This document shows, piece after piece, positions 61,001 through 63,618 of a stretch of DNA of 64,000 nucleotides. The position numbers and the translations under genes are program-made. Under the pieces are notes generated by a model that did not search any database, was not told the DNA's origin, and saw only the letters and a list, made by a program, of their open reading frames with translations. The DNA is from Plotosus lineatus (lineage: Eukaryota; Chordata; Actinopteri; Siluriformes; Plotosidae): contig CM045733.1 in the NCBI GenBank assembly GCA_024760905.1, positions 35,407,501-35,471,500 on the forward strand, read 5' to 3'. Position 1 is the first letter of the stretch. Each line of letters starts with the position of its first letter.

Positions 61001-61442
61001 GATATTTCTGTGTGGACTCTGCATGTTATCCTTGTGCTTGTGTGGGTTTTCCACAGGTGCTTTTGTTTCCTCATAGTCTGAATACATGCACATTTTCCTG
61101 TCTATTCTCGTTTGCCCCAGGTGTGTTGTGGGAAGTTTTTCTGCTTACCACAGTTGTAAATACTGATTATTTGAGATACTGTAGCCTTCCTATCAGCTCA
61201 TGCTTTTATTTCTATAAAAACATTTTAGATTGTACCCAGACCACCATATCATGGCTTGTGTGCCAATTACTGAGTATCATATGTTTACCAGGCTTGTCAT
61301 CACATTTATAGGGTCATGGAGATGCCGTATGCATTTCAGTGCTGTGCCTTTCTGTCCTGTGACAAACATGACATTGGCTGGGAAAAGGAGAAAAACAACA
61401 GCAATGACATGGGAAGGAAAGATAGTGTTGCCTCAAACCCAG
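15032..61442 (+). CDS. lgr5: LGR5-like receptor, exons 1-16 (ectodomain), 3' end outside window
   Basis: Leucine-rich-repeat receptor for R-spondins that boosts Wnt signalling at the plasma membrane and marks stem cells (family knowledge). Exons: 15032-15246, 25595-25666, 29075-29146, 31019-31090, 34604-34819, 37996-38067, 41848-41916, 41989-42060, 45408-45479, 45597-45665, 48512-48583, 48764-48829, 48928-48999, 55337-55408, 60716-60841, 61312-61442. They total 1540 nt with an open frame. Introns 1-15 are phase 2 and intron 16 is phase 1. Residues: signal peptide about 1-34, cysteine N-cap 36-53, some 16-17 LRRs, then the C-cap ([12 protein letters not shown]). LGR5-type features are NNISQL, LGLAWNKL and [18 protein letters not shown]4 and LGR6 fit less well, but LGR6 is the main alternative. 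The seven-helix exon is not in the window. Confidence 0.92.
15290..16505. repeat. Minisatellite, ~56-bp unit, about 20 copies, just inside lgr5 intron 1
   Basis: The unit contains ACCACTTACCTGTATATAAC, TTTACCTTTATATACTACTT and ACTTTTACACTGTAT. By hand count ACTTACCTGT occurs about 19 times. Degraded relatives continue to 16940 and from 17295 to about 18115. The array starts within about 45 bp of the exon 1 donor, and the unit resembles the junction itself (ATTTACCTGTGAGT). Confidence 0.9.
16941..17294 (+). repeat. SINE1 type A, full length
   Basis: Head GGGCAGTGGTGGTCTAGTGG, B box GGTTCGAGTCC, RTE-like end. It is inserted in the minisatellite-derived tract, flanked by CAGTATATAACATT on the left and CAGTGTATAACATT on the right, a likely 14-bp target duplication with one mismatch (the repetitive target makes this less certain). 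Confidence 0.85.
17295..18115. repeat. Degraded extension of the intron-1 minisatellite, with R4 repeat inserted
   Basis: Repeated ACCATTTACCTTTATATA-like segments flank an R4 interspersed repeat (about 17455-17860), recognised by GTTGCATGAACAATGAAA-like and CTGTCCAGGAAGATG strings shared with 29955-30480 and 61862-63690. Confidence 0.6.
18125..18525 (-). repeat. Family F repeat, degraded
   Basis: The reverse complement has GGTGTCCTGGTGGTGCAGTG, GGTTAGCACGAGCAG and AGGATTAAACAG landmarks, with internal divergence. Confidence 0.55.
18720..19530. other. lgr5 intron 1, AT-rich, nothing recognised
   Basis: Only an A-run at about 19230-19244; no repeat head or coding pattern. Confidence 0.5.
19533..19752 (+). 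repeat. tRNA-derived SINE4
   Basis: Head GGACAGCAGTAGCCTAATGG (A-box-like), GGTTTGATTCC (B-box-like), then CCCTTGAGCAAAGCACCTAA and GGCAGCCCATTGCTCC, ending in a GT repeat. A tail fragment recurs at 21608-21735. This is a common fish SINE type. Confidence 0.7.
19763..20345. mobile_element. Tigger-like inverted-repeat element, right end not found
   Basis: The left end CAGTGGTTCCTCACCTTAC matches the terminus at 246. It carries a (GT)n microsatellite and, at 20155-20274, a large hairpin whose sequence is also inside elements T2 (44090-44170) and T3 (51130-51200). Confidence 0.55.
20046..20152. repeat. (GT)n microsatellite
   Basis: Roughly 105 bp of GT with a GCGCGC interruption near 20102. 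Confidence 0.95.
20478..20610 (-). repeat. SINE1 body fragment
   Basis: Carries only the middle (AAACACGCTGACGGCTTTGC to AACCCAGTTAGCTGCACTGG); the tRNA head and 3' tail are absent. Confidence 0.65.
20929..21221 (+). repeat. SINE1 type A, 5' truncated
   Basis: Begins just before the B box (GGGGGTTCGAGTCC) and runs to the RTE-like tail GATGATTCGCTGTGGCGACT and GCCGAAAGAA. Confidence 0.8.
21608..21735 (+). repeat. SINE4 tail fragment
   Basis: AAGGCACCTAACCCCCAACT and GGCAGCCCATTGCTCCGAG match the 3' half of the SINE4 copy at 19533. Confidence 0.6.
21740..22750. other. lgr5 intron 1, no feature recognised
   Basis: Less repetitive than its surroundings and locally GC-richer near 22140-22600. 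No open frame with a known pattern. It could hold regulatory DNA, but nothing specific can be shown by eye. Confidence 0.4.
22760..23032 (-). repeat. tRNA-derived SINE3
   Basis: Read on the minus strand from 23030: GGGGATTTAGCTCAGTTGGT then AGAGCG (good A box/D arm) and GGAGTTCGAATCC (B box), followed by an unrelated body to the ACTTTGACAATAAAGAG stretch. The acceptor and T stems do not pair well, so I call it a SINE rather than a working tRNA gene. Confidence 0.65.
23334..23395. repeat. (ATC)n trinucleotide repeat
   Basis: About 60 bp of ATC/AATC repeats in lgr5 intron 1. Confidence 0.9.
24140..24930. repeat. Degenerate tandem array, unit ~160-220 bp, about five units
   Basis: Each unit has an AAGGTCAAGG...ATATACAATCC-like part followed about 40 bp on by CACCAAATTTGGTGATTCTRTG. 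Starts are near 24143, 24361, 24521, 24685 and 24831. The units are strongly diverged. Confidence 0.65.
25020..25330 (-). repeat. Family F repeat, near complete
   Basis: Reverse complement: AGGCAGCACACTGGCGTGG, GGTTAGCATGTCTGCC, TTTGCATGTTCTCCCTGTGC and the CAGAGC...GAATGAATAA tail. It lies about 265 bp before lgr5 exon 2. Confidence 0.75.
25595..25666 (+). CDS. lgr5: lgr5 exon 2, LRR
   Basis: A 72-nt exon encoding one LRR, residues 72-96: [15 protein letters not shown]... ending FLEEL. The NIS sequon matches a conserved LGR5 glycosylation position. Acceptor TTTGTAG, donor CT|GTGAGT. Confidence 0.92.
25700..25780. repeat. (CA)n(GA)n microsatellite right after lgr5 exon 2
   Basis: Begins about 35 bp after the exon 2 donor. 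Confidence 0.95.
26067..26838. mobile_element. TIR element (GGATCCCTC ends) with SINE1 inside
   Basis: The left end GAAGGATCCCTCACTTTCCG and right end AAGTAACGAGGGATCCCTG are inverted, flanked by TA. The SINE1 copy at 26424-26753 sits inside. No transposase frame. The ends look like the Tigger/pogo style (CAGGGATCCCTC). Confidence 0.65.
26424..26753 (-). repeat. SINE1 type A inside a TIR element
   Basis: The minus-strand head GGGGGCAGTGGTGGTCTACT through the RTE-like tail to a (GA)n run at 26391-26416. Confidence 0.82.
26840..29074. other. lgr5 intron 2, no gene seen
   Basis: AT-rich, with a (CA)n run at 27508-27540. Short frames at 28240-28715 on both strands show no family pattern. Confidence 0.5.
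29075..29146 (+). CDS. lgr5: lgr5 exon 3, LRR
   Basis: A 72-nt LRR exon, residues 96-120: [18 protein letters not shown] then VNLKTL. Acceptor TTCACAG, donor CT|GTGAGT. Confidence 0.92.
29430..29581. repeat. (CT)n(CA)n and (TA)n microsatellites
   Basis: CT then CA repeats at 29430-29518 and TA repeats at 29546-29581 in lgr5 intron 3. Confidence 0.95.
29640..29920 (-). repeat. Family F-like repeat, rearranged
   Basis: Contains CAAGCACAGGGAGATCAGGC, CTTGAACCCAGGACTTGC and an inverted pair (ACACACAGAACC / GGTTCTGTGTGTG, about 29719-29766). Diverged and partly rearranged. Confidence 0.5.
29955..30660. repeat. R4 interspersed repeat, longest copy
   Basis: AAAGAGATCTTTATGGTCAA, GTTGCATGAACAATGAAATT, a tract rich in ACATA, then TATTGCACTGTCCAGAAAGA, GGGTAAAAGCTGTTCGTGAA and GGGTGGGGTCTCTGATAATC. 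It is the empty-site reference for the copy around 63530. Class not assigned. Confidence 0.6.
31019..31090 (+). CDS. lgr5: lgr5 exon 4, LRR
   Basis: A 72-nt LRR exon, residues 120-144: [18 protein letters not shown] then QNLHSL. Acceptor AACACAG, donor TT|GTGAGT. Confidence 0.92.
31226..31268. repeat. (GGT)n and G-run
   Basis: Purine-rich GGT repeats followed by 13 or more G; a possible G-quadruplex on the plus strand, 135 bp after lgr5 exon 4. Confidence 0.85.
31490..32547 (-). mobile_element. RTE-type LINE copy A, 5' truncated, with 17-bp target duplication
   Basis: Minus-strand reverse transcriptase frame: [40 protein letters not shown], the catalytic [11 protein letters not shown], then the C-terminal [14 protein letters not shown] end. 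One clear nonsense codon near 32077 (DFKY then stop). The 3' end is a TTC-repeat (GAA tail). Flanks 31473-31489 and 32548-32564 are identical (ATGCAAACTGTCAGCCC), so both edges are exact. Target-primed insertion, fairly young, truncated at the 5' side of the RT domain. Confidence 0.93.
33200..33530. repeat. Two converging family F fragments
   Basis: Plus-strand part AAAGACATGCAAAGTAGGTA...GAATGTGAGTGTGAATGG, then a minus-strand part CCATACAAGCACAAGGAGAA...CATGCTAAATCC. Confidence 0.5.
33783..34136 (-). pseudogene. CR1/L2-type LINE reverse transcriptase relic
   Basis: An open minus-strand frame with [20 protein letters not shown] (the RT block usually LLDLSAAFDTVDH), [15 protein letters not shown] and [16 protein letters not shown] (block usually GVPQGSVLGPLLF). 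Changed catalytic-block residues and short length show a dead 5'- and 3'-truncated fragment in lgr5 intron 4. Confidence 0.8.
34604..34819 (+). CDS. lgr5: lgr5 exon 5, three fused LRRs
   Basis: A 216-nt exon (three 72-nt units without introns), residues 144-216. It contains [27 protein letters not shown] and [14 protein letters not shown], with the NLS sequon seen at the matching site in human LGR5. Acceptor CACCAG, donor TT|GTAAGT. Confidence 0.95.
34995..35260 (+). repeat. Family F repeat, degraded
   Basis: GGTGGAATAATGGTTCAGTG, TCGCACTGTCACCTCAGAG and TTTGCATGTTACCAGTTGC; lacks a clear tail. Confidence 0.55.
35313..35612 (+). repeat. SINE1 type B, full length
   Basis: Head GGGCAGTGGCGGCTCGGTGG, B box GGTTCAAGTCC, shared body to CATCAGCGTGTTTCTG, then a switch to CCCTGCAATGGCCTGGTGAG instead of the RTE-like end. 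Confidence 0.8.
35866..36694 (-). mobile_element. T1: Tigger-like element with intact HTH mini-ORF
   Basis: Ends AAGACGCTCCCCAACTTATG and CATAAGTCGGGGAGCGTCTG are inverted repeats beside TA. It is inserted in another fish repeat whose halves lie at 35815-35865 and 36697-36835. The minus frame 36396-36181 encodes 71 residues (below). No catalytic transposase domain. Confidence 0.8.
36181..36396 (-). CDS. Tigger/pogo N-terminal helix-turn-helix frame in T1
   Basis: Seventy-one residues: [20 protein letters not shown], then [20 protein letters not shown] and [19 protein letters not shown]. This is the psq/CENP-B-type DNA-binding start of Tigger transposases, followed by a stop instead of the second DNA-binding and DDE parts. 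The same frame is in T4, split by a SINE. Probably a transposon remnant; whether it is ever translated is unknown. Confidence 0.7.
   Translation of the reverse strand: MVGQKRKPISDSGNQKKRKAISLETKMAMIKKIDAGEKLVNVASFFQMAPSTIKTTYKQKDHITEHFNGYI
37211..37564 (-). repeat. SINE1 type A, full length
   Basis: Minus strand: GGGGCAGTGGTGGTCTAGTG head, B box, body and RTE-like tail with GCCGAAAGGAAGACAG end. It lies 430 bp before lgr5 exon 6. Confidence 0.85.
37996..38067 (+). CDS. lgr5: lgr5 exon 6, LRR
   Basis: A 72-nt LRR exon, residues 216-240: [18 protein letters not shown] then LNLETL. Acceptor AATACAG, donor TT|GTGAGT. Confidence 0.92.
38395..39281 (-). mobile_element. TIR element with TACCGTATTCGAC ends
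   Basis: The left end ACCGTATTCGACATGATAAG and right end CTTATGACGTCGAATACGGT are inverted over about 25 bp. The minus frame 39008-38811 reads an acidic tail ([20 protein letters not shown]), which I cannot assign to a transposase. A 28-A run is at 39187-39220. Confidence 0.6.
39490..41840. other. lgr5 intron 6, mostly unrecognised, one SINE-like stretch
   Basis: Around 40562-40985 two GTTTAGTGGATAAGG heads suggest a degraded tRNA-SINE pair, separated by a minus-oriented piece. The rest shows no gene. Confidence 0.45.
41848..41916 (+). CDS. lgr5: lgr5 exon 7, LRR
   Basis: A 69-nt LRR exon, residues 240-263: [17 protein letters not shown] then RTLKDL. Acceptor TTAACAG, donor TT|GTAAGT. It is followed by a 72-bp intron. 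Confidence 0.92.
41989..42060 (+). CDS. lgr5: lgr5 exon 8, LRR
   Basis: A 72-nt LRR exon, residues 263-287: [18 protein letters not shown] then PSLLTI. Acceptor TTTACAG, donor AT|GTAGGT. Confidence 0.92.
42345..42665 (+). repeat. Family F repeat
   Basis: ACACAGTAGCATATTGGGGT...TTAGCACATCCTGGG, TTTCCTCTCAGAGTCCAAAG and the tail GGGCTGGCAAGTTGTTCAGG. Confidence 0.65.
42812..43077 (-). repeat. SINE1 type B copy
   Basis: Minus strand: GGTAATGGTGGCCTGGAGAT head, GGTTGTGGGTTC B-box region, body, then GCCCTGTGATGGCCTAGCAA, the type-B junction. Confidence 0.75.
43254..43826 (+). pseudogene. LINE ORF1 relic with 2A-like motif and coiled coil
   Basis: A frame from ATG 43254 starts [20 protein letters not shown]. 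Near residue 50 there is a hydrophobic stretch ([20 protein letters not shown]), the 2A ribosome-skipping pattern known at the start of several CR1/L2-type LINE proteins. A heptad-rich coiled coil follows ([13 protein letters not shown] to [20 protein letters not shown]), typical of ORF1 proteins. A TGA at 43740 breaks the frame, which continues as [20 protein letters not shown] until element T2 interrupts at about 43827. Class beyond CR1/L2/Tx-like is not fixed. Confidence 0.75.
43827..44695 (-). mobile_element. T2: Tigger-like element, left end lost
   Basis: The right end GTAAGTCGGGGAGCGTCTG followed by TA matches T1, T3 and T4. The start lies directly in the LINE relic with no left TIR. 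The inside mixes the T1/T4 3' part (TAGGCTTACGCTTCTGACC) with a hairpin-type interior shared with T3. Confidence 0.7.
44700..45407. other. lgr5 intron 8, end part, no feature seen
   Basis: AT-rich; a C-run at 45301-45308. No coding pattern besides exon 9. Confidence 0.5.
45408..45479 (+). CDS. lgr5: lgr5 exon 9, LRR
   Basis: A 72-nt LRR exon, residues 287-311: [18 protein letters not shown] then PELRTL, a strong LGR5/LGR6 signature. Acceptor CCTTCAG, donor CT|GTGAGC. Confidence 0.93.
45597..45665 (+). CDS. lgr5: lgr5 exon 10, LRR
   Basis: A 69-nt LRR exon, residues 311-334: [18 protein letters not shown] then SLERL. Acceptor TATTTAG, donor CT|GTAAGT. The intron before it is 117 bp. Confidence 0.92.
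46090..46424 (-). repeat. SINE1 type B, full length
   Basis: Minus strand: CTGGGCAGTAGTGGCCAAGT head, body, CAGCGTGTTTCTG then CCCTGTGATGGCCTGGCAAG and the AATTAGGATTAAAGGG tail. Confidence 0.8.
46430..47580. other. lgr5 intron 10, no gene seen
   Basis: AT-rich with A and T runs (46496-46510, 47038-47049). Short frames only. Confidence 0.5.
47587..47937 (+). repeat. SINE1 type B, full length
   Basis: Head GGCAGTGGTCCAGCTGGTAT, B-box region GGGGTTCAAGCC, body, GAATGTTTC then CGCCCTGCAATGGCTTGGCA and a (GAAT)n end. Confidence 0.8.
48512..48583 (+). CDS. lgr5: lgr5 exon 11, LRR
   Basis: A 72-nt LRR exon, residues 334-358: [18 protein letters not shown] then PNLQIL. Acceptor TTGTTTAG, donor CT|GTAAGT. 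Confidence 0.92.
48764..48829 (+). CDS. lgr5: lgr5 exon 12, LRR
   Basis: A 66-nt LRR exon, residues 358-380: [16 protein letters not shown] then KKIQK. Acceptor CTGTTTAG, donor AT|GTGAGA. Confidence 0.92.
48928..48999 (+). CDS. lgr5: lgr5 exon 13, LRR
   Basis: A 72-nt LRR exon, residues 380-404: [18 protein letters not shown] then PLLKSL. Acceptor TTATTAG, donor CT|GTGAGT. The next intron (6.3 kb) holds the nested SINE2/MITE/LINE cluster. Confidence 0.92.
49180..50168 (+). repeat. SINE2 copy 2, split by MITE M2
   Basis: Head GGCTCCTGAGTGGTGCACCG with body to GATCAGGAAGGCAATA at 49553; it resumes at 50097 with GGTGGGAATTGGACACGACT and an A-rich end. The interruption is M2. Confidence 0.75.
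49554..50094. mobile_element. MITE M2 inside SINE2
   Basis: A 541-bp element with CAGTAGGCCCC / GGCCTACTG ends, homologous to M1 (2309-2869). TA lies on both sides (49552-49553 and 50095-50096). The intact SINE2 at 7345 has a single TA at this point (GGCAATACTTG), confirming the TA duplication. Confidence 0.85.
50366..50483 (-). repeat. Type-B tail fragment
   Basis: TTCATTCATTTTCTGAACTG ... TACACCCTGGACAGCACACC: only the shared 3' end of family F/SINE1-B. Confidence 0.65.
50771..51553 (+). mobile_element. T3: Tigger-like MITE with both ends
   Basis: A 783-bp element, ends CAGACGCTCCCCGACTTACG and CGTAAGTCGGGGAGCGTCTG: perfect 20-bp inverted repeats with TA on both sides. The interior is shared with T2 in opposite orientation. 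No transposase frame. Confidence 0.88.
52421..53128 (-). pseudogene. Reverse transcriptase part of LINE copy B
   Basis: Open piece with [56 protein letters not shown] and [20 protein letters not shown]. The catalytic FADD is kept. It overlaps the upstream piece (53116-53562, [16 protein letters not shown]) by a frame shift. Confidence 0.88.
54067..54970 (-). pseudogene. Endonuclease part of LINE copy B
   Basis: Longest open piece of copy B, carrying the complete endonuclease fold order of motifs but with Glu to Lys in the QETRW motif. It ends in a stop after KAEQKTK, where the family continues into the linker. Confidence 0.85.
55337..55408 (+). CDS. lgr5: lgr5 exon 14, LRR
   Basis: A 72-nt LRR exon, residues 404-428: [18 protein letters not shown] then PVLTKL. 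LAWNK is LGR5-like (as recalled, LGR6 has LSWN). Acceptor CTTGTAG, donor CT|GTGAGT. Confidence 0.92.
55409..55936. other. lgr5 intron 14, start, no feature seen
   Basis: No repeat head or coding pattern recognised. Confidence 0.45.
55937..56699 (-). mobile_element. M4: Tigger-like element with HTH remnant
   Basis: Ends CAGTGATACCTCAGCTCACG and TCGTCAGCGGAGGTTTTACTG-type are imperfect inverted repeats. The minus frame from ATG 56437 reads [20 protein letters not shown] then [10 protein letters not shown], the start of a pogo/Tigger helix-turn-helix, and stops at 56325. Flanks TA (left) and AA (right). Confidence 0.68.
57005..57141 (-). repeat. SINE1 fragment, head and partial body
   Basis: Reverse complement starts AGGAGCAGTGGTTTCCCAGT and ends in GAGAGACATCCC...GAGACAT-like body; no tail. 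Confidence 0.55.
57236..57302 (+). repeat. Orphan RTE/SINE1 type-A tail
   Basis: AAATGTGCGAATCAGATGAT, TCGCTGTGGCAACTCCCGAG and AAAGCCGAAAGAGAAGAAGA: tail only, ending in a GAA-like run. Probably a severely 5'-truncated insertion. Confidence 0.65.
57498..58720. mobile_element. M3: TIR element enlarged by microsatellites
   Basis: Ends CAGTTGGCCCTCTACTTACG and CGTAAGTAGAGAGCCGACTG are inverted over about 24 bp, flanked by TA. The right interior (TTTGAATGGCGC repeats, TTTTTCATAACCTGG) matches 1-246. Confidence 0.82.
57782..58082. repeat. Compound (CA)n/(CT)n microsatellite within M3
   Basis: About 300 bp of alternating CA and CT blocks. Confidence 0.95.
58721..59595. other. lgr5 intron 14, no feature recognised
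   Basis: AT-rich, with a tandem-like pair AAGCATGAATAAGTCAAG / ACATGAATAAGTCCC near 58932-58962. No coding pattern. Confidence 0.45.
59600..59995 (+). pseudogene. Tc1/mariner transposase relic
   Basis: In shifting frames: [20 protein letters not shown] (usual MHD..VMEITAWAQKHFRKSLS), then [11 protein letters not shown] (usual SLMVWGCMSA) and [16 protein letters not shown] (usual HIWKGTINAE). At least two stops and several shifts show a decayed copy in lgr5 intron 14. Confidence 0.82.
60000..60330. repeat. Interspersed repeat relic next to the Tc1 fragment
   Basis: CACTTCTGAGAGACTCTGCC and TTTATACCCAGTCATGTTAC are phrases I know from common fish repeats. The 125-residue minus frame over it is not a gene. 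Confidence 0.5.
60716..60841 (+). CDS. lgr5: lgr5 exon 15, last LRRs
   Basis: A 126-nt exon, residues 428-470: [33 protein letters not shown] and FPRLR. Acceptor CTTACAG, donor AG|GTAAAA. Confidence 0.92.
60930..61125 (+). repeat. Family F repeat, 5' half
   Basis: AGTACTGTGGTGTAGTGGTT, AGCACTTCTGCTTCACAGCA and GCATGTTATCCTTGTGCTTG; the tail is missing. Confidence 0.65.
61312..61442 (+). CDS. lgr5: lgr5 exon 16, LRR C-cap and start of hinge
   Basis: A 131-nt exon, residues 470-514. [17 protein letters not shown] is the C-cap; the family usually has PYAYQCC, so Y to F is a conservative change. A hydrophilic hinge with an NNS sequon follows. Acceptor TTTATAG, donor CCAG|GTGTGT, leaving phase 1. 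No later exon was found up to 64000. Confidence 0.9.
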
Positions 61443-61527
61443 GTGTGTCTGCACTTTATATAATCTCTTTTAGCTACTTTTGTGAAGTAATTATTCGTAT
61501 TTACAATAAGATTAGACAAGATAAGAT

Positions 61528-61856
61528 AAGGGCAGTGGTGGCCTGGTGGTAAAAGGTGCTGGATCACTGATCCTAAGCTTGGGAATTCAAGCCCCACTCT
61601 CCACAGGTTGTCACTGTCCCCCCCAGTGCAGCTAACTGGGTAATCAAAGGCTGGCCCCGTCTCTCACTGTCCATGGAACCATTGCTGACTTTCGACAAGA
61701 GTAGCTGCAAAGTCGTCAGCGTGCTTCTGCCCTGCAGTGGCCTGGCGAGCTGTCCAGGGTGTACTCTGCCCTTGCCGGGAGTCAGATAGGATGAGCGCCA
61801 AACCTCTCCCCAACCCTACTTAGGATTAAACGGTTACAGAAAATGAATGATGAAGA
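61528..61856 (+). repeat. SINE1 type B, full length
   Basis: Head GGGCAGTGGTGGCCTGGTGG, GGGAATTCAAGCC, body, CAGCGTGCTTCTG then CCCTGCAGTGGCCTGGCGAG and the TTAGGATTAAACGG tail. 85 bp after lgr5 exon 16. Confidence 0.82.
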
Positions 61857-62100
61857 AAGATAAGATAAGAGATTTTTATTGTCAAATGTTGCATGAACAA
61901 TGGAAATCAGTTTAGCAGCTCTTTGTTTAACAGAAATTCTAAAAAGGAAATGCACAAAAGACATCTAAGGAACTGCACTAAGCTATATACGTATTGTCAA
62001 AAGAGAATTAACAAGATCTTATCTGCCATTTCATTCAGATGACAGATAGACCATGTTAATTCACGGTTGACAATGTGTGCATATGGCTACATACAAAATA

Positions 62101-63239
62101 CAGACGCTCCCCGACTTACATTTTAGTTAGGTTCCGGATGGCCGAACGTAAGGTGAAAAAAAACGTCATTTGCATATTCAAATATTCATTTTTATATACA
62201 TTTTATTAAACATAACATTGTAAAATAATATCAAAAATATCAAATAATATCAACATTAATTTCAAATAAATTACATTCAAGCAAAATAATTTCAAATAGA
62301 TAAATTTTAATCAAATTCAGTCATCAAATATCAACTACAGTATCAAATATAACCTTTAACATGCTCTGTGATGCGATCTTTCTGCTTGTAAATGGTTCCG
62401 ATGGTCGACGGAGCCATTTGGAAGAAACGTGCAATAGTCACATGTTTTTCACCAGCATCAATTTTTTTGATAATAGCCATCTTCATTTCGTTTCGTTTCG
62501 TTTCGTTTGGGGGCAGTGGTGGTCTAGTGGTATAAGGCGCCGGATCGCTGATCCAAAGGTTGGGGGTTCGAGTCCCACTCTCCACAAGGTTGTCACTGCC
62601 CCCCCAGTGCAGCTAACTGGGTTATCAAAGGCCGGCCATGTCTCTCACTGTCTATGGTGTGAGGCATGTAAAAGAACCATTGCTGACTTTCGACAAGAGT
62701 AGGCTGCAAAGCGTGTTTCGCCCTGCGATGGTCTGGCAAGCTGTCCAGGGTGTACTCTGCCCTCGCCCTGAGTTGGCTGGGATGGGCACTAGCCTCCCCG
62801 TGACCCTAATTAGGATGAAGCGGTTACAGAAAATGAACTGAATGATGAACATCTTCGTTTCTAACGAGATGTCTTGACGCTTTTTCTGATTACCACTATC
62901 ACTAGTAGGCTTACGCTTCTGACCAACCATATTTGCTTAGGGTAACAAAAGTCCGCAAAACAGTGTAAACACAAAGATAACAGGCACGGCATCTTAACAC
63001 AAGGGTAACACACAGTGAACTGTTAAGAAGGAGGGGCACGTTCAGTCTGTCGTTTGTAAACAATGGAGGCAGCGTCATGCATAAGTAGCATATTACGTCA
63101 GCATACTACGTAGGTACGTCTCGTACTATGGAGAGCATGCTAAACTCAAAATTTGACAAAGTTCACCCCCCCCTTTTAAAAAAAAAACGTAAAATCGAAA
63201 AATACGCAAAACAAAGGAAGGTAAAGCGGGGAGTGTCTG
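62101..63239 (-). mobile_element. T4: Tigger-like element split by SINE1
   Basis: The left end CAGACGCTCCCCGACTTACA and right end AGCGGGGAGTGTCTG are inverted, with TA at 62099-62100 and 63240-63241. The minus frame [20 protein letters not shown] ... [20 protein letters not shown] is the T1 HTH frame, cut by the SINE. Without the SINE the element is about 800 bp, as T1. Confidence 0.88.
62511..62849 (+). repeat. SINE1 type B inserted in T4
   Basis: Full copy from GGGGGCAGTGGTGGTCTAGT to GGTTACAGAAAATGAACTGA. Flanked by CATCTTCATTTC (left, 62478) and CATCTTCGTTTC (right, about 62850), the target duplication; T1 has a single CATCTTCGTTTC here. Confidence 0.88.
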
Positions 63240-63530
63240 TATACTCATAGCTATATGTACACATAAAAACACAGATTATACATATATCTTATATACACCT
63301 ATAAATCTATTCACACTTTTCATCAAACTTTTCAACAAACCGATAATTAGAAGGTCTATCTGCCATTTCATTCAAATCGTAAATAGACCTTGTTAATTCT
63401 TGGTTGGTGATTTAAAGACTATACACACATTCATATAGTCATACCTATTCACATGTACACAGGAAGGTGAATGATATATCAAAGGTACATGATATACACC
63501 AGATAAGAGGAAAAATTTTAATTATAAGGT

Positions 63531-63618
63531 GAGAGAGCTTTTGGCTTTTTCCCTTTATCAGGGGTCGCCACAGCCAATGATTTGCTTGTTTGATTTGGCA
63601 CAGGTTTTTACGTCGGAA
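63531..63618 (-). repeat. 5'-truncated SINE1/RTE tail inserted in R4
   Basis: Minus strand TCCGACGTAAAAACCTGTGC ... GGCGACCCCTGATAAAGGG, AAAGCCAAAAGC. The R4 copy at about 30345 reads straight through (AAGGTGCATGGCGC), giving the empty site. Confidence 0.75.
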
